NCBI GenBank assembly: GCA_041743655.1 | Contig: JBGTMJ010000047.1 | Location: 1-12,396 of the forward strand | Length of the DNA stretch: 12,396 nt | DNA from: JARIHD01 sp041743655 | GTDB lineage: Bacteria > Patescibacteriota > Saccharimonadia > Saccharimonadales > UBA4665 | Direction: 5' to 3' | Shown: positions 1-7,224 of the stretch, piece after piece | Layout: the number at the start of each line of letters is the position of its first letter | How positions within the stretch are numbered: the first letter of the stretch is position 1 | Position numbers and translations under genes: made by a program | The notes under the pieces: model-generated | Told to the model about the DNA's origin: nothing | What the model saw: only the letters and a program-made list of their open reading frames with translations | The model's database searches: none

Positions 1-1262
1 CTATGCCCGCACAAACCCATACGAAAGAGCTCACCATGGATGAGGTAGAGAGCAAACTTGTGTGGCTGGGCATGGCGTCCATGATCGACCCATTACGCGA
101 GCAAGTGCCTAACGCCATGGAGGCAGCCCGTAAGGCGCATATCAAGGTAGCCATCATTACCGGTGATTACTCCGCAACTGCAAAAGCAATCGCAATGCGT
201 GCCAAGCTTGTGGGTAATCCAAAGGACATAGTAATCGTTCAAGGCAATGAGCTGCAAGACATGCCTGATACACAGGTACTCAAATTAGCACAGCGAGGCG
301 GCGTCATCTTCTCGCGGGTAGCGCCTGAAGATAAACTGCGTATCGTTCAATTAGTACAAAACAGTGGCTGGGTGGTTGCCGTGACTGGAGATGGCATTAA
401 TGATGCGCCGGCTCTGAAACGTGCAGATATAGGCGTTGCCATGGGTGTTACGGGCACAGATGTAGCCAAACAGTCAGCTGGGATAATATTGCTTGATGAT
501 AGCTTCAACACGCTAGTTGGTGCAGTCAAAGAAGGTCGCGTGATTTTCCAGAACATTAAAAAGGGCGCATTGAGTTGTTTTACCAGTAACGCAGCCGAAT
601 TAGTAGTCAATTTGTTCAGCCTGGCTGCGGCAATGATCTTCCATATACCGCTCGCAATCTCGGTTATGCAGATTCTGGCTATTGACCTGATCGCCGAGCT
701 CTTCCCTATTGCCGCACTTGGCCGCGACAAAGCCGACGGAGAACTCATGAAAGATAAGCCGCGTAATTTACGTCACCACATCCTTAATTTACAGACTGTG
801 ACCGACTTATTATGGTGTGGACTGCTCATAGGTGGCCTGGCATTCGCGAACTATATCTGGTTCTTTGACCGCCATGGAGTCACCGCTGCACATCTCGCAA
901 GTGACAGCCCCATCCATATGCAAGCCACTGCACTGACCTACCTTACTATCGTATTAGCCCAATTGGTTAATATCATACAGCGCCGCACCAGCGCCGGTTT
1001 CTTCAGTAAGTATCAGCTCCACAACAAGCAGTTCTGGCTGGCTATCGCTCTGTCGCTTTTCTGTGTTTTGAACATCATTTACAATCCCTGGATTGCACCA
1101 TACTTTAAATCGGCTGCCCTGGATGCGACCGACTGGTTGTACGCCCTATCGGCAGCCGGGATATTCTTGCTCATCCGCGAATTCCAACGTCACAACCGTA
1201 AACATCACCGGAAAGCTGTTCTGGAGTTACACCGGAAAGTGCATGCCGGACAAAATGCCTAA
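1..1262 (+). CDS. P2-type cation-transporting ATPase, C-terminal half (5' end outside window)
   Basis: This is an ion pump that couples ATP hydrolysis to cation movement across the membrane. The visible part begins inside the P domain. It holds a DPLREQ stretch, the TGD motif (residues 53-55 counted from the ATG at position 3), the VTGDGINDAP hinge motif (127-136), then a series of hydrophobic segments forming the C-terminal membrane domain. The phosphorylated-Asp motif DKTGT and the N-terminal membrane helices are missing, so the ATG at position 3 is internal and the gene starts before the window; the family is usually 800-900 residues. Compared with SERCA, the M5 Asn and Glu ligands are kept (N196, E199). 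In M6, where SERCA has N-x-x-T-D, this protein has D228-x-x-A-E232. The transported ion therefore cannot be named safely; Ca2+, Na+ or another cation are all possible. It converges on the polyprenyl synthase with 7 nt between the two stop codons. Confidence 0.93.
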   Translation, partial: MPAQTHTKELTMDEVESKLVWLGMASMIDPLREQVPNAMEAARKAHIKVAIITGDYSATAKAIAMRAKLVGNPKDIVIVQGNELQDMPDTQVLKLAQRGGVIFSRVAPEDKLRIVQLVQNSGWVVAVTGDGINDAPALKRADIGVAMGVTGTDVAKQSAGIILLDDSFNTLVGAVKEGRVIFQNIKKGALSCFTSNAAELVVNLFSLAAAMIFHIPLAISVMQILAIDLIAELFPIAALGRDKADGELMKDKPRNLRHHILNLQTVTDLLWCGLLIGGLAFANYIWFFDRHGVTAAHLASDSPIHMQATALTYLTIVLAQLVNIIQRRTSAGFFSKYQLHNKQFWLAIALSLFCVLNIIYNPWIAPYFKSAALDATDWLYALSAAGIFLLIREFQRHNRKHHRKAVLELHRKVHAGQNA

Positions 1263-1285
1263 AAAGATGTTAGGCAGCTCTTTTT
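1257..1285 (+). terminator. Probable terminator hairpin shared by two convergent genes
   Basis: The arms GCCTAA (1257-1262) and TTAGGC (1270-1275) form a perfect 6-bp stem with a 7-nt loop. On the + strand five more bases precede a run of five T (1281-1285), giving a weak intrinsic-terminator layout for the ATPase gene. On the - strand the stem is followed by ATTTTG. The stop codon of the ATPase lies in one arm and the stop codon of the polyprenyl synthase in the other. Termination itself is inferred. Confidence 0.45.
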
Positions 1286-2274
1286 GCGAGGCTTCTGGCA
1301 AATCCTCGCAAAAAGGTAGTTGTATCCATATTCCATTCTCTACCCTGGTCGGTAAGCGCATGTAAAGCCTGGTCGGTATGCACCTGCGCAACTGCTTGCG
1401 CATTATCCAAAGACCCACTTTCCCTTATGATACGCCGGCAAACAACAAAGTCTTTTTGGGAAAGTGACTTGTTGCCAAGACAGCGTTTGAGCACATTGAT
1501 ATCGGCTGGTTCGGCATGATCAAAAGCATATTCCGTAAGTAGCGTCCGTTTGCCCTCACGCATATCGTCCATGCTGCTCTTGCCTGTCTGTGTGTCATCA
1601 CCAAAAGTACCGATGATATCGTCGGTAATCTGGAAAGCCTTACCGGTATGAAGCGCATAGTCACGGATTGCATCGGTATCCTTGCAGCCTGCACCGGCAA
1701 GCACCATACCAACACACAGCGGATTCAGCACCGTATAGTGAGCTGTTTTCCATTCTAACGTGTTCTCAATGTCGTGCGTGCTAACGTTAGGGGCGATCTC
1801 GTTCGTAATATCAGTCGTCTGACCATGCGCGGTTATAACCATGGTGTAGTTAATAATTCCCAGCGCCTTGATCCGTAACTCATCACTTACCGTAAGTCCA
1901 GCCAGGAGTGCCTGTGCGCTGTGGGCACCTGCGAGTGCCGCATTCAATGCTAAACTTATGCCCGCGTGATACGAGTCGCCACGTAGCTGGTGCTCTTTGT
2001 GGTAAGCGGCAAGATCCTCGTGGACAGTGGGCTTGCCACGGCGAACTTTAGACTGATCCTGAATATCGTCAATGATTAAAATGTACGCGTGTATCATTTC
2101 GAGGGCAGTTGCAGCCCGGACAATCATCGAATAGTCCTTGCCGCCGCATAATTCGTAACCTGCTATCGTGAGCGCACCGCGGATGCGCTTACCACCTCGG
2201 TTCAAAAGGTCAAGGTAGGCATTCGTCACGACACTAGGATACTTACCGTACTGTTGTTTGGTGTGGCCGTTCAC
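1270..2274 (-). CDS. Polyprenyl (geranylgeranyl/farnesyl-type) diphosphate synthase
   Basis: This trans-prenyltransferase condenses isopentenyl diphosphate with an allylic diphosphate to give longer isoprenoid diphosphates, used for carrier lipids or quinone side chains. Visible motifs are GGKR (residues 27-30), the first aspartate-rich motif DDIQD (69-73) followed by RRGKPTVH, and the second motif DDIIG (218-222) followed by GDDTQTGK and EGKRTLL. The last Asp of the second DDxxD is Gly, a variant also seen in some actinobacterial and archaeal-type enzymes. The first usable start in the open frame is GTG at 2274. That start is probably not the ancestral one: upstream codons in the same frame read TIDADIAVYTTYV, then a TAA at 2311-2313, then MFKKRLGVYK. 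Ten residues from ATG 2343 thus seem to be cut off by a nonsense codon. Product chain length cannot be read from the sequence. The gene is divergent from the downstream kinase and convergent with the ATPase. Confidence 0.93.
   Translation of the reverse strand: MNGHTKQQYGKYPSVVTNAYLDLLNRGGKRIRGALTIAGYELCGGKDYSMIVRAATALEMIHAYILIIDDIQDQSKVRRGKPTVHEDLAAYHKEHQLRGDSYHAGISLALNAALAGAHSAQALLAGLTVSDELRIKALGIINYTMVITAHGQTTDITNEIAPNVSTHDIENTLEWKTAHYTVLNPLCVGMVLAGAGCKDTDAIRDYALHTGKAFQITDDIIGTFGDDTQTGKSSMDDMREGKRTLLTEYAFDHAEPADINVLKRCLGNKSLSQKDFVVCRRIIRESGSLDNAQAVAQVHTDQALHALTDQGREWNMDTTTFLRGFARSLAKRAA
1280..1315. repeat. Perfect 12-bp inverted repeat inside the 3' end of the polyprenyl synthase gene
   Basis: CTTTTTGCGAGG (1280-1291) is exactly complementary to CCTCGCAAAAAG (1304-1315), with a 12-nt loop. 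On the - strand it encodes part of the C-terminal FLRGFARSLAKRAA. The T run is on the 5' side and the A run on the 3' side on both strands, so it is not a canonical terminator. In + strand RNA it would pair away the U-tract of the adjacent hairpin at 1257-1275. Confidence 0.6.
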
Positions 2275-2343
2275 ATACGTTGTGTATACGGCAATATCCG
2301 CGTCGATCGTTTATTTATAGACCCCCAGCCGTTTCTTAAACAT
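2275..2343 (-). other. In-frame N-terminal extension of the polyprenyl synthase interrupted by TAA
   Basis: The frame of the polyprenyl synthase continues upstream of its GTG start as TIDADIAVYTTYV, meets TAA at 2311-2313, then continues to ATG at 2341-2343 as MFKKRLGVYK. The two parts together look like a typical charged amphipathic N-terminus for this enzyme. Three readings fit: a nonsense mutation with restart at the GTG, a 10-codon upstream ORF, or a base-calling error. I see no clear Shine-Dalgarno sequence before the ATG. Confidence 0.45.
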
Positions 2344-2405
2344 TTCGATATCGATTTGACTATTACTCACAATGATAAGAGTATACAGGCCAGGCAGGTA
2401 TTTAG

Positions 2406-2411
2406 TATAAT
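2406..2411 (+). promoter_or_regulatory. Perfect -10 box of a probable leaderless promoter
   Basis: TATAAT ends 7 nt before the ATG at 2419, so the expected transcription start falls on or next to the start codon. No convincing -35 box lies 16-18 nt upstream. An AGG at 2412-2414 could act as a very weak ribosome site if a longer transcript exists. Confidence 0.55.
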
Positions 2412-2418
2412 AGGCGCA

Positions 2419-2985
2419 ATGCAAGAGGCAAGAATCATCGTTATAGTAGGCATGCCGGGTGCGGGCAAAAGCGCCTGCGTAGATCACCTGACATCTAAGG
2501 GCTACCCCAACGTCTATTTTGGGGGCATCGTCATAGAAGAAACCAAGTTGCGCTATGGCCGCGTGAACGAAGAGCTGGAAAAAGTCGTCCGTGAAGATAT
2601 GCGGACCGTCGAGGGCAAAGGAGCCATTGCCAGCCGCATCATTGCCAAGATTGAACAACTAGTAGCGGCAGGACACACGAAAATTATCGCTGATGGTCTG
2701 TATAGCTGGACTGAATACAAGATGTTTAAGGAACGGTGGGGTGCTAACGCCGTAATTGTTGCCATTGCCGCACCACGACATGTACGCCACCAGCGTCTTG
2801 CTAACCGTCCCGTGCGCCCCCTAGCCGAAGCGGAAGTTACTGCCCGGGAGTATGCTGAGATTGAAAATATCGAAAAAGGTGGCCCCATCGCTAATGCCGA
2901 TTACACCATAGTTAATAATGCCGATGAAGCCGACTTGCTGGCTCAGTTTGATAAGCTGCTGGCAGCCATTGGGTTTACCAATTAA
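2419..2985 (+). CDS. P-loop nucleotide kinase-like protein (UPF0200 / dephospho-CoA kinase-like AAA ATPase)
   Basis: This is a small cytosolic P-loop NTPase of 188 residues. A Walker A motif GMPGAGKS (residues 11-18) follows the first beta strand RIIVIVG. The later layout fits the small kinase-like UPF0200 family, best known from archaea: a VNEELEKVVRED helix, a hydrophobic strand ending in the acidic DGLYSWTEY stretch, an RHVRHQRLANRP lid-like basic segment, and a C-terminal ADYTIVNN strand. The physiological substrate is not established; a nucleotide or CoA precursor kinase is possible. The ATG at 2419 is chosen because the Walker A strand begins directly after it and a TATAAT lies 7 nt upstream. 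The frame is open further upstream, to a TTG at 2254, but that stretch is divergent intergenic DNA. The gene is divergent from the polyprenyl synthase and convergent with rpoD. Confidence 0.85.
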   Translation: MQEARIIVIVGMPGAGKSACVDHLTSKGYPNVYFGGIVIEETKLRYGRVNEELEKVVREDMRTVEGKGAIASRIIAKIEQLVAAGHTKIIADGLYSWTEYKMFKERWGANAVIVAIAAPRHVRHQRLANRPVRPLAEAEVTAREYAEIENIEKGGPIANADYTIVNNADEADLLAQFDKLLAAIGFTN

Positions 2986-2998
2986 CAGTATTTGTCCC

Positions 2999-3038
2999 AG
3001 CTAGAGATAAAACTCGCTGAACAGCAAATTTTATTTTT
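2999..3038 (+). terminator. Weak terminator-like segment after the kinase gene
   Basis: AGC/GCT and GAG/CTC pairs (2999-3006 with 3013-3018, 2-nt bulge, 6-nt loop) make a small stem about 12 nt before a T-rich run (3029-3038). It lies in the 71-nt gap between the convergent kinase and rpoD genes. Stem strength is low. Confidence 0.25.
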
Positions 3039-3056
3039 CTACTTTAGAGTTATTAA

Positions 3057-4202
3057 CTATTTAATATAGTCGTGGAGCTTCTTGGCGTCTTTGTGTTTGC
3101 GTAATTTAGCAAGCGCCTTAGCTTCGATCTGGCGGATACGCTCACGGGTAACACTGAACTCCTGCCCTACTTCTTCAAGCGTGTGTTGTTTGCCGTCCTC
3201 CAGGCCGAAACGGAGCTTGAGAATCTTCTGCTCACGTTCGGTTAAAGCGCCCAGCATACCCTTTACGTGCTCTTTGAGTAATTGGTTGGTAGCCGACTCT
3301 TCAGGAGAAATGGTGTCTTCGTCTTCGATAAAATCAGCCAGTACTGATTCTTCTTCGTCATCACGAATTGAAGCATCAAGGCTGGAAATATCCTGCTTGA
3401 TCTTCATGATATGCTCAACCTTATCTATTTCGATTTCCATTGCCGCAGCAATTTCTTCGTTACTGGGTTCCCGGTTTAACTCCTGGGTCAGACGGCGCTG
3501 AGTGCGAAGCAACTTATTGATGGTTTCCACCATGTGCACTGGTATGCGGATGGTGCGTGCCTGGTCGGCAATAGCCCGGGTAATAGCTTGACGGATCCAC
3601 CATGTGGCATACGTTGAGAATTTAAAGCCCTTGTCCGGATCAAACTTTTCAACGGCACGCAGCAGACCGGTATTGCCCTCCTGGATAAGATCCAAAAGGT
3701 CCAGGCCACGGCCCACGTACCGCTTGGCAATCGAAACTACCAGACGCATATTGGCTTCAGCCATCTTATCTTTAGCTTCCTTCTCACCATTGACCACGCG
3801 ATGGGCGAGATTCAGCTCTTCTTCTGCGGAGAGCAACGGAATCTTGCCTATCTCACGCAAATACAAACGCACCGAGTCATCAGCAATGTCGTCAAGGTAA
3901 TGCTGGTCTTCAACAACCACCTCTTCACCTTCCTCCATCGTCCACTCATCATCAGTAATAACAGGAGTGCCGTCGACAATAACTGCAGTGGCCGTCATTT
4001 CAATGCCGGCATCAGCTAGCTCAGTGTAAAAGCCATCTAAAATATCAGCATTTTCCGGGGTGTCAGGAATTGCCGCAAAAATGTCGCGCTGATCAATTTG
4101 ACCAGCCTTTTTTGCCTGAGCGATCAGCGCCTGCTTAACATCTTGCATGTCCGCCTGTACCGCTTCTTTGGCCTGCTCTGGCTGTTGTTTCCTCTTTGGC
4201 AT
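3057..4202 (-). CDS. rpoD: RNA polymerase primary sigma factor RpoD (sigma-70)
   Basis: This is the housekeeping sigma factor, which directs RNA polymerase to -10/-35 promoters. The 381 residues show a short, divergent region 1.1 (about 15-105, acidic, rich in D/E) and region 1.2 from DSVRLYLREIGKIPLL (109-124). Region 2 follows, with NMRLVVSIAKRYVGRGLDLLDLIQEG and the -10-reading helix around YATWWIRQAITRAIADQART (198-217), then region 3 (about 225-300). Region 4 carries LTEREQKILKLRFGL and the helix-turn-helix TLEEVGQEF...TRERIRQIEAKALAKLR (341-368). Region 2.4 and 4.2 residues match classical group 1 sigma factors, which agrees with the TTGACA/TATAAT-type promoters elsewhere in the window. 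The long non-conserved insert of the E. coli protein is absent. The ATG at 4202 lies 7 nt after the dnaG stop, so the two form an operon. Confidence 0.98.
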   Translation of the reverse strand: MPKRKQQPEQAKEAVQADMQDVKQALIAQAKKAGQIDQRDIFAAIPDTPENADILDGFYTELADAGIEMTATAVIVDGTPVITDDEWTMEEGEEVVVEDQHYLDDIADDSVRLYLREIGKIPLLSAEEELNLAHRVVNGEKEAKDKMAEANMRLVVSIAKRYVGRGLDLLDLIQEGNTGLLRAVEKFDPDKGFKFSTYATWWIRQAITRAIADQARTIRIPVHMVETINKLLRTQRRLTQELNREPSNEEIAAAMEIEIDKVEHIMKIKQDISSLDASIRDDEEESVLADFIEDEDTISPEESATNQLLKEHVKGMLGALTEREQKILKLRFGLEDGKQHTLEEVGQEFSVTRERIRQIEAKALAKLRKHKDAKKLHDYIK

Positions 4203-4209
4203 AATAGTA

Positions 4210-5970
4210 TTATGCGCCTCCCTTATACGTCTTTAAAAGATTATCGAGTTTTTTTGCTTGCTCTAAAAGCTTGGTTTGCGATGTATCATCGGTTGCCTGC
4301 AATTCGTGTGCAATGCGTTGTTTTTGCATTTTGACATATTGGCTTATCAGCTTGGCGCGTACTTGTGTAACTTCATATGCAAGTTCACGTACGGCAACAT
4401 CTTGATAAAGCTCTTCGTAATGTAATGCCATAATTTTAACATAATCCCTGATGGGTAGCAATGCTCCGACCTGGTTCGGGTCTCCTGAAAAGCCAGGATT
4501 GTCCTGCAAGAACTTCAACAGAATACGCGCTTGTTCTTCCGGTAGCATGTCAGGAGTAAGGGGCAATAATATCTCACGTACGCCCGGCTGCATAAGTGCG
4601 ACGGCCAGTAAATGGTTTTGGGTCTTAAGGTAGTCCATAAGCTCTTTGGGGGGCAGCTTTATGTCCGCACGTGGCTTCTTAAGTACTGTTTTACGCTCGG
4701 CCTCTTTTTGATGCAACTTAGCAAGTAATACCTCATGTCTGACACCAATGAGCGTAGATAACTGTTCGAGATAGTGCTCTTGTTCAACTGTGTCAGACAA
4801 ATTGCGTATAACTGCCAGAACCATATCGCTGAACCGGCGCTTCCCCTGCGCAGAAGTAATATCAAATTGTTTCTGATACCTGTCAATTAACCAGTCCGGC
4901 GCGTACTGAGGTTCCGTAATAATGCTTTTCCAGGTATCCACACTTTGTCTGATGAGCTCGTCCGGGTCTTTACCACTCGGGATTACTACAACACTCAGAT
5001 TCACATTGACTTTGCTGGCAACAGGTATGGAACGCTCTGTAGCATTCAGGCCAGCGCTATCAGCGTCAAAGCATAGCCGGATATCCACTGCAAACCTGCT
5101 GATCGTTTTCAGATGTGACTCAGTAAGCGCTGTGCCGGCAGTAGCTACGACCTGCCGCACCCCAGCCTGATGACTACTGATGACATCCAGGTTCCCCTCA
5201 GTAACGACGGCGTAGCCACTCTTACGGATCGCTTCTTTTGCCAAGTGCAGGCCAAACACGTGGCGCGATTTATCATAGAGCATTGTTTGTGGAGTATTTA
5301 TATATTTCGGTGCGCCCGGGTCATCTATAAGTAAACGGGCAGTAAATCCAATGATCCGTCCCTGTGCGTCGGCTAGCGGAATCATAATACGCCCGCGAAA
5401 CATATCACCTATACCACGGTAACGCTGCGCACTCAAACCGGCCCTTTTAATGTGCTGTTCAGTGAATTGCTTAGCCTTCAAAAAATCGATAAGCGCCGTG
5501 CCGTTGTTCGGGCTGTAACCAATGCGCCATTCTATGGCAGTCTCCTTAGTAAAACCACGTTTAGTCAGAACATAGGTGAGTGCGTTATTATTATTTTTGA
5601 GTTGAGCCTGGTAAAACCTGGTGGCCAGCTCTAAAATCTCATAGAGACGCTCCTTTTCCTTGCCAAGCGATGCCGTATTAGTATTTCGATATTGGTCTAA
5701 GTCAACTCCGGCCTTGCGGGCCAGTAATTCCAACGCACCCTTAAAATCCAGACCCTCCATCTCCATGACAAAGCTGAACATATTGCCGCCCTTGCCCGAA
5801 CTGAAATCGTGCCATATCTGCTTCTCGGGACTGACCATAAAGCTCGGCGTCCGTTCACCGCTGAACGGGCTCAAACCCTTCCAATTACGGCCTGCACGCT
5901 TCAACTCCACGTAGTCGCTAACAACCTCGTCAATGCTCAGCCGCTGCTTAATATCTTCAACCGCATCCAT
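4210..5970 (-). CDS. dnaG: DNA primase DnaG lacking zinc-finger ligands
   Basis: This enzyme synthesises RNA primers for chromosome replication in concert with the replicative helicase. The 586 residues hold an N-terminal zinc-ribbon-like domain (about 1-95), the catalytic core with the TOPRIM fold, and a C-terminal helicase-interacting domain. TOPRIM residues are intact: E258 in TEGNLDVIS and D302/D304 in FDADSAGLNATERS. The usual CPFH...CFGC ligands are replaced by SPFS (S34, S37) and DFSS (D55, S58), so the fold is kept (GERTPSF, GKGGN) but no Zn2+ site remains. The same loss is known in Bacteroidetes primases, so it does not imply inactivity. The ATG at 5970 has a TACAAT 7 nt upstream. 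dnaG and rpoD form a reduced version of the rpsU-dnaG-rpoD macromolecular synthesis operon. Confidence 0.97.
   Translation of the reverse strand: MDAVEDIKQRLSIDEVVSDYVELKRAGRNWKGLSPFSGERTPSFMVSPEKQIWHDFSSGKGGNMFSFVMEMEGLDFKGALELLARKAGVDLDQYRNTNTASLGKEKERLYEILELATRFYQAQLKNNNNALTYVLTKRGFTKETAIEWRIGYSPNNGTALIDFLKAKQFTEQHIKRAGLSAQRYRGIGDMFRGRIMIPLADAQGRIIGFTARLLIDDPGAPKYINTPQTMLYDKSRHVFGLHLAKEAIRKSGYAVVTEGNLDVISSHQAGVRQVVATAGTALTESHLKTISRFAVDIRLCFDADSAGLNATERSIPVASKVNVNLSVVVIPSGKDPDELIRQSVDTWKSIITEPQYAPDWLIDRYQKQFDITSAQGKRRFSDMVLAVIRNLSDTVEQEHYLEQLSTLIGVRHEVLLAKLHQKEAERKTVLKKPRADIKLPPKELMDYLKTQNHLLAVALMQPGVREILLPLTPDMLPEEQARILLKFLQDNPGFSGDPNQVGALLPIRDYVKIMALHYEELYQDVAVRELAYEVTQVRAKLISQYVKMQKQRIAHELQATDDTSQTKLLEQAKKLDNLLKTYKGGA
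4217..4221 (-). promoter_or_regulatory. Shine-Dalgarno sequence for rpoD inside the last codons of dnaG
   Basis: GGAGG on the - strand is formed by the Gly-Gly codons just before the dnaG stop and lies 14 nt before the rpoD ATG. The spacing is long, which suggests translational coupling to dnaG rather than independent initiation. Confidence 0.5.
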
Positions 5971-5977
5971 GGGCTTT

Positions 5978-5983
5978 ATTGTA
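5978..5983 (-). promoter_or_regulatory. Proximal dnaG -10 box (probable leaderless start)
   Basis: TACAAT on the - strand (5/6 match to TATAAT) is followed by 7 nt and then the dnaG ATG. The transcript would start at or beside the start codon. No good -35 box is visible. Confidence 0.45.
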
Positions 5984-6023
5984 CTCTATATCACCTCTGT
6001 TTAACAGATGAACAATAATAACC

Positions 6024-6051
6024 AGAATAAGCTATTACATTACCGCGTCAA
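6024..6051 (-). promoter_or_regulatory. Distal dnaG promoter candidate
   Basis: On the - strand TTGACG (6046-6051) and TATTCT (6024-6029) are separated by 16 nt, giving a sigma-70-type promoter with a leader of about 45 nt. The 125-nt gap between dnaG and the upstream leftward gene holds nothing else clear. Confidence 0.4.
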
Positions 6052-6095
6052 AGTAAGATTAAGATATCCAAAATAGTAAAGTGAGCTTGTCTTAA

Positions 6096-6635
6096 CTAAG
6101 GTTTATCTCTTGCGTGAGCTTTTTGTAATTTTCGGTCAAGCTCATTCATTTCACGCGAGTACTCCGCAAATGGTTTTAGCCCCACGCTAGCGCGACGTTC
6201 GTCTAGATGTTCAACGTCTTCTATAGGACGGGGGCCAAATGACTCACCCGTATCGCTCGCTCCATCAAACTGTGTGCCATACAATTGCGGTTTGCCGGTA
6301 TTCACCCGTACCCGATCTTCGAGGTATGCAACATTTATAGGAGATACTTCACTTTCAGGCAAATTTTTGATTAGTTCTAGACACCTGGCCTGGAACTTAG
6401 TATCACGATCTGCATGCTGGACAAGAAGCCAGGCATCATCTGCAGCTTCAGCTCCAACATCAGAGAGAGTCGGCCAACCATACGCGGCAACTATCTCCTT
6501 CATCCTAGCAGTATTACGTTTATCTACTGATTCATCCCAGGGGAGCCCTTCTTCCAATTTGTGCCTCATATCTTGGTCAGTTTTAGCCATCTCTATTAGT
6601 TCGCTTATTAGTTCCTTGTTTGGTCTTGTTTCCAC
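6096..6635 (-). CDS. DUF6624 family protein
   Basis: This 179-residue soluble protein has no known function. The segment AAYGWPTLSDVGAEAADDAW with LLVQHADRD, followed by FQARCLELIKN and INVAYLEDRVRVNTGKPQLYGTQF, matches what I recall of the DUF6624 domain, which occurs in scattered bacteria. Domain residues lie at about 45-130. The N-terminus is a charged helix and the C-terminus (about 150-179) is again helical and charged. There is no signal peptide or membrane segment. The start is GTG at 6635; an ATG four bases upstream is in another frame. It is divergent from the next gene, with 49 nt between them. The DUF assignment is from memory of the motif; enzymatic activity is unknown. Confidence 0.75.
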   Translation of the reverse strand: METRPNKELISELIEMAKTDQDMRHKLEEGLPWDESVDKRNTARMKEIVAAYGWPTLSDVGAEAADDAWLLVQHADRDTKFQARCLELIKNLPESEVSPINVAYLEDRVRVNTGKPQLYGTQFDGASDTGESFGPRPIEDVEHLDERRASVGLKPFAEYSREMNELDRKLQKAHARDKP

Positions 6636-6637
6636 TC

Positions 6638-6652
6638 ATGTTATTTAAACAT
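6638..6652. repeat. Short inverted repeat between divergent genes
   Basis: ATGTT and AACAT flank five AT bases in the 49-nt gap between the GTG start at 6635 and the ATG at 6685. The position would suit an operator acting on both genes. The repeat is short and could be chance in AT-rich DNA. Confidence 0.25.
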
Positions 6653-6669
6653 AGAAGGTAAGGAATATT

Positions 6670-6678
6670 TGGTATTCT
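6670..6678 (+). promoter_or_regulatory. Extended -10 element before the 168-residue gene
   Basis: TGG precedes TATTCT (6673-6678), an extended -10 arrangement. It ends 6 nt before the ATG at 6685, again pointing to a leaderless transcript. An AAGG/AGG-rich stretch (6655-6663) is too far away to be a normal ribosome site. Confidence 0.4.
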
Positions 6679-6684
6679 ATAAAG

Positions 6685-7191
6685 ATGGATGTCCTATATA
6701 ATGCATCTCTTCACAAAGACCTGGAACTAATAGAACCACAGCGTACGTTATCTAGACCTACTTATACTGGCAAAGACAAGTACATTGGGGATTATGTCTT
6801 CGCAACTAAGGATAAGCGTTTGGCGGCCATGTACTTAGCAACAAAAGGTCTAGCGACCCTACTGGAGACAGAAGCTGAATTCAGTTACATTGTTATCTGT
6901 AGCGACCAAGCTGGTTACATAGCCAATGATAAAGGTGGAGCCATATACGAGTTACCTACAGATAAGTTCAGCGAGACTCCACAAGAAGGATTGACAGAGT
7001 ATGAGCTGGTGAGTGCCGACCCAATAAAGCCTTTAGGCAAGATTGTATATGAAAAGTCCTTAGACGCCATGTTAGAGCATGGGATAACAGTCTACTTTGT
7101 GAATCAGAAGACTTTTGATGGACTTATGCCGGTAGGTAGCGATAAGTATAGGGCAATACTAGATTTACTGCCGTCATATAATGCACGATAG
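6685..7191 (+). CDS. Uncharacterised protein, possibly ADP-ribosyltransferase-like
   Basis: This protein of 168 residues has no signal peptide or membrane segment. I do not recognise a named family with certainty. The layout LYNAS near residue 4, a basic YTGKDKYIGDYVFATKDKRLAAMYLATKG block (27-55), a hydrophobic strand YIVICSD, then GGAIYELP and a TEYELVSADPIKP segment resembles small ADP-ribosyltransferase-fold proteins. In those an L-Y-H start, an F-A-T...A...Y helix and a late Glu are typical. Here the canonical His is Asn, so a catalytic role is doubtful. It heads the rightward cassette and has its own -10 box. A nucleic-acid or NAD-related role is only a guess. Confidence 0.8.
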   Translation: MDVLYNASLHKDLELIEPQRTLSRPTYTGKDKYIGDYVFATKDKRLAAMYLATKGLATLLETEAEFSYIVICSDQAGYIANDKGGAIYELPTDKFSETPQEGLTEYELVSADPIKPLGKIVYEKSLDAMLEHGITVYFVNQKTFDGLMPVGSDKYRAILDLLPSYNAR

Positions 7192-7224
7192 TTTAAACTT
7201 GTAGTCGGTTATTAATCTGCTAAA

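Noticed and set aside
1280..1315. Strong hairpin as a rho-independent terminator
   Set aside because: The T run precedes and the A run follows the stem on both strands, opposite to a terminator. It is listed as an inverted repeat only.
2254..2418. Long N-terminal extension of the kinase from TTG 2254
   Set aside because: The Walker A strand begins directly after ATG 2419, which has a TATAAT 7 nt upstream. The extension runs antisense to the synthase N-terminus.
3082..4334. Rightward open frames opposite rpoD and the end of dnaG
   Set aside because: They are antisense shadows of strongly conserved genes and show no domain-like sequence.
6655..6663. AAGG/AGG-rich stretch as ribosome site for the gene at 6685
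   Set aside because: It lies more than 20 nt from the ATG, beyond normal Shine-Dalgarno spacing.
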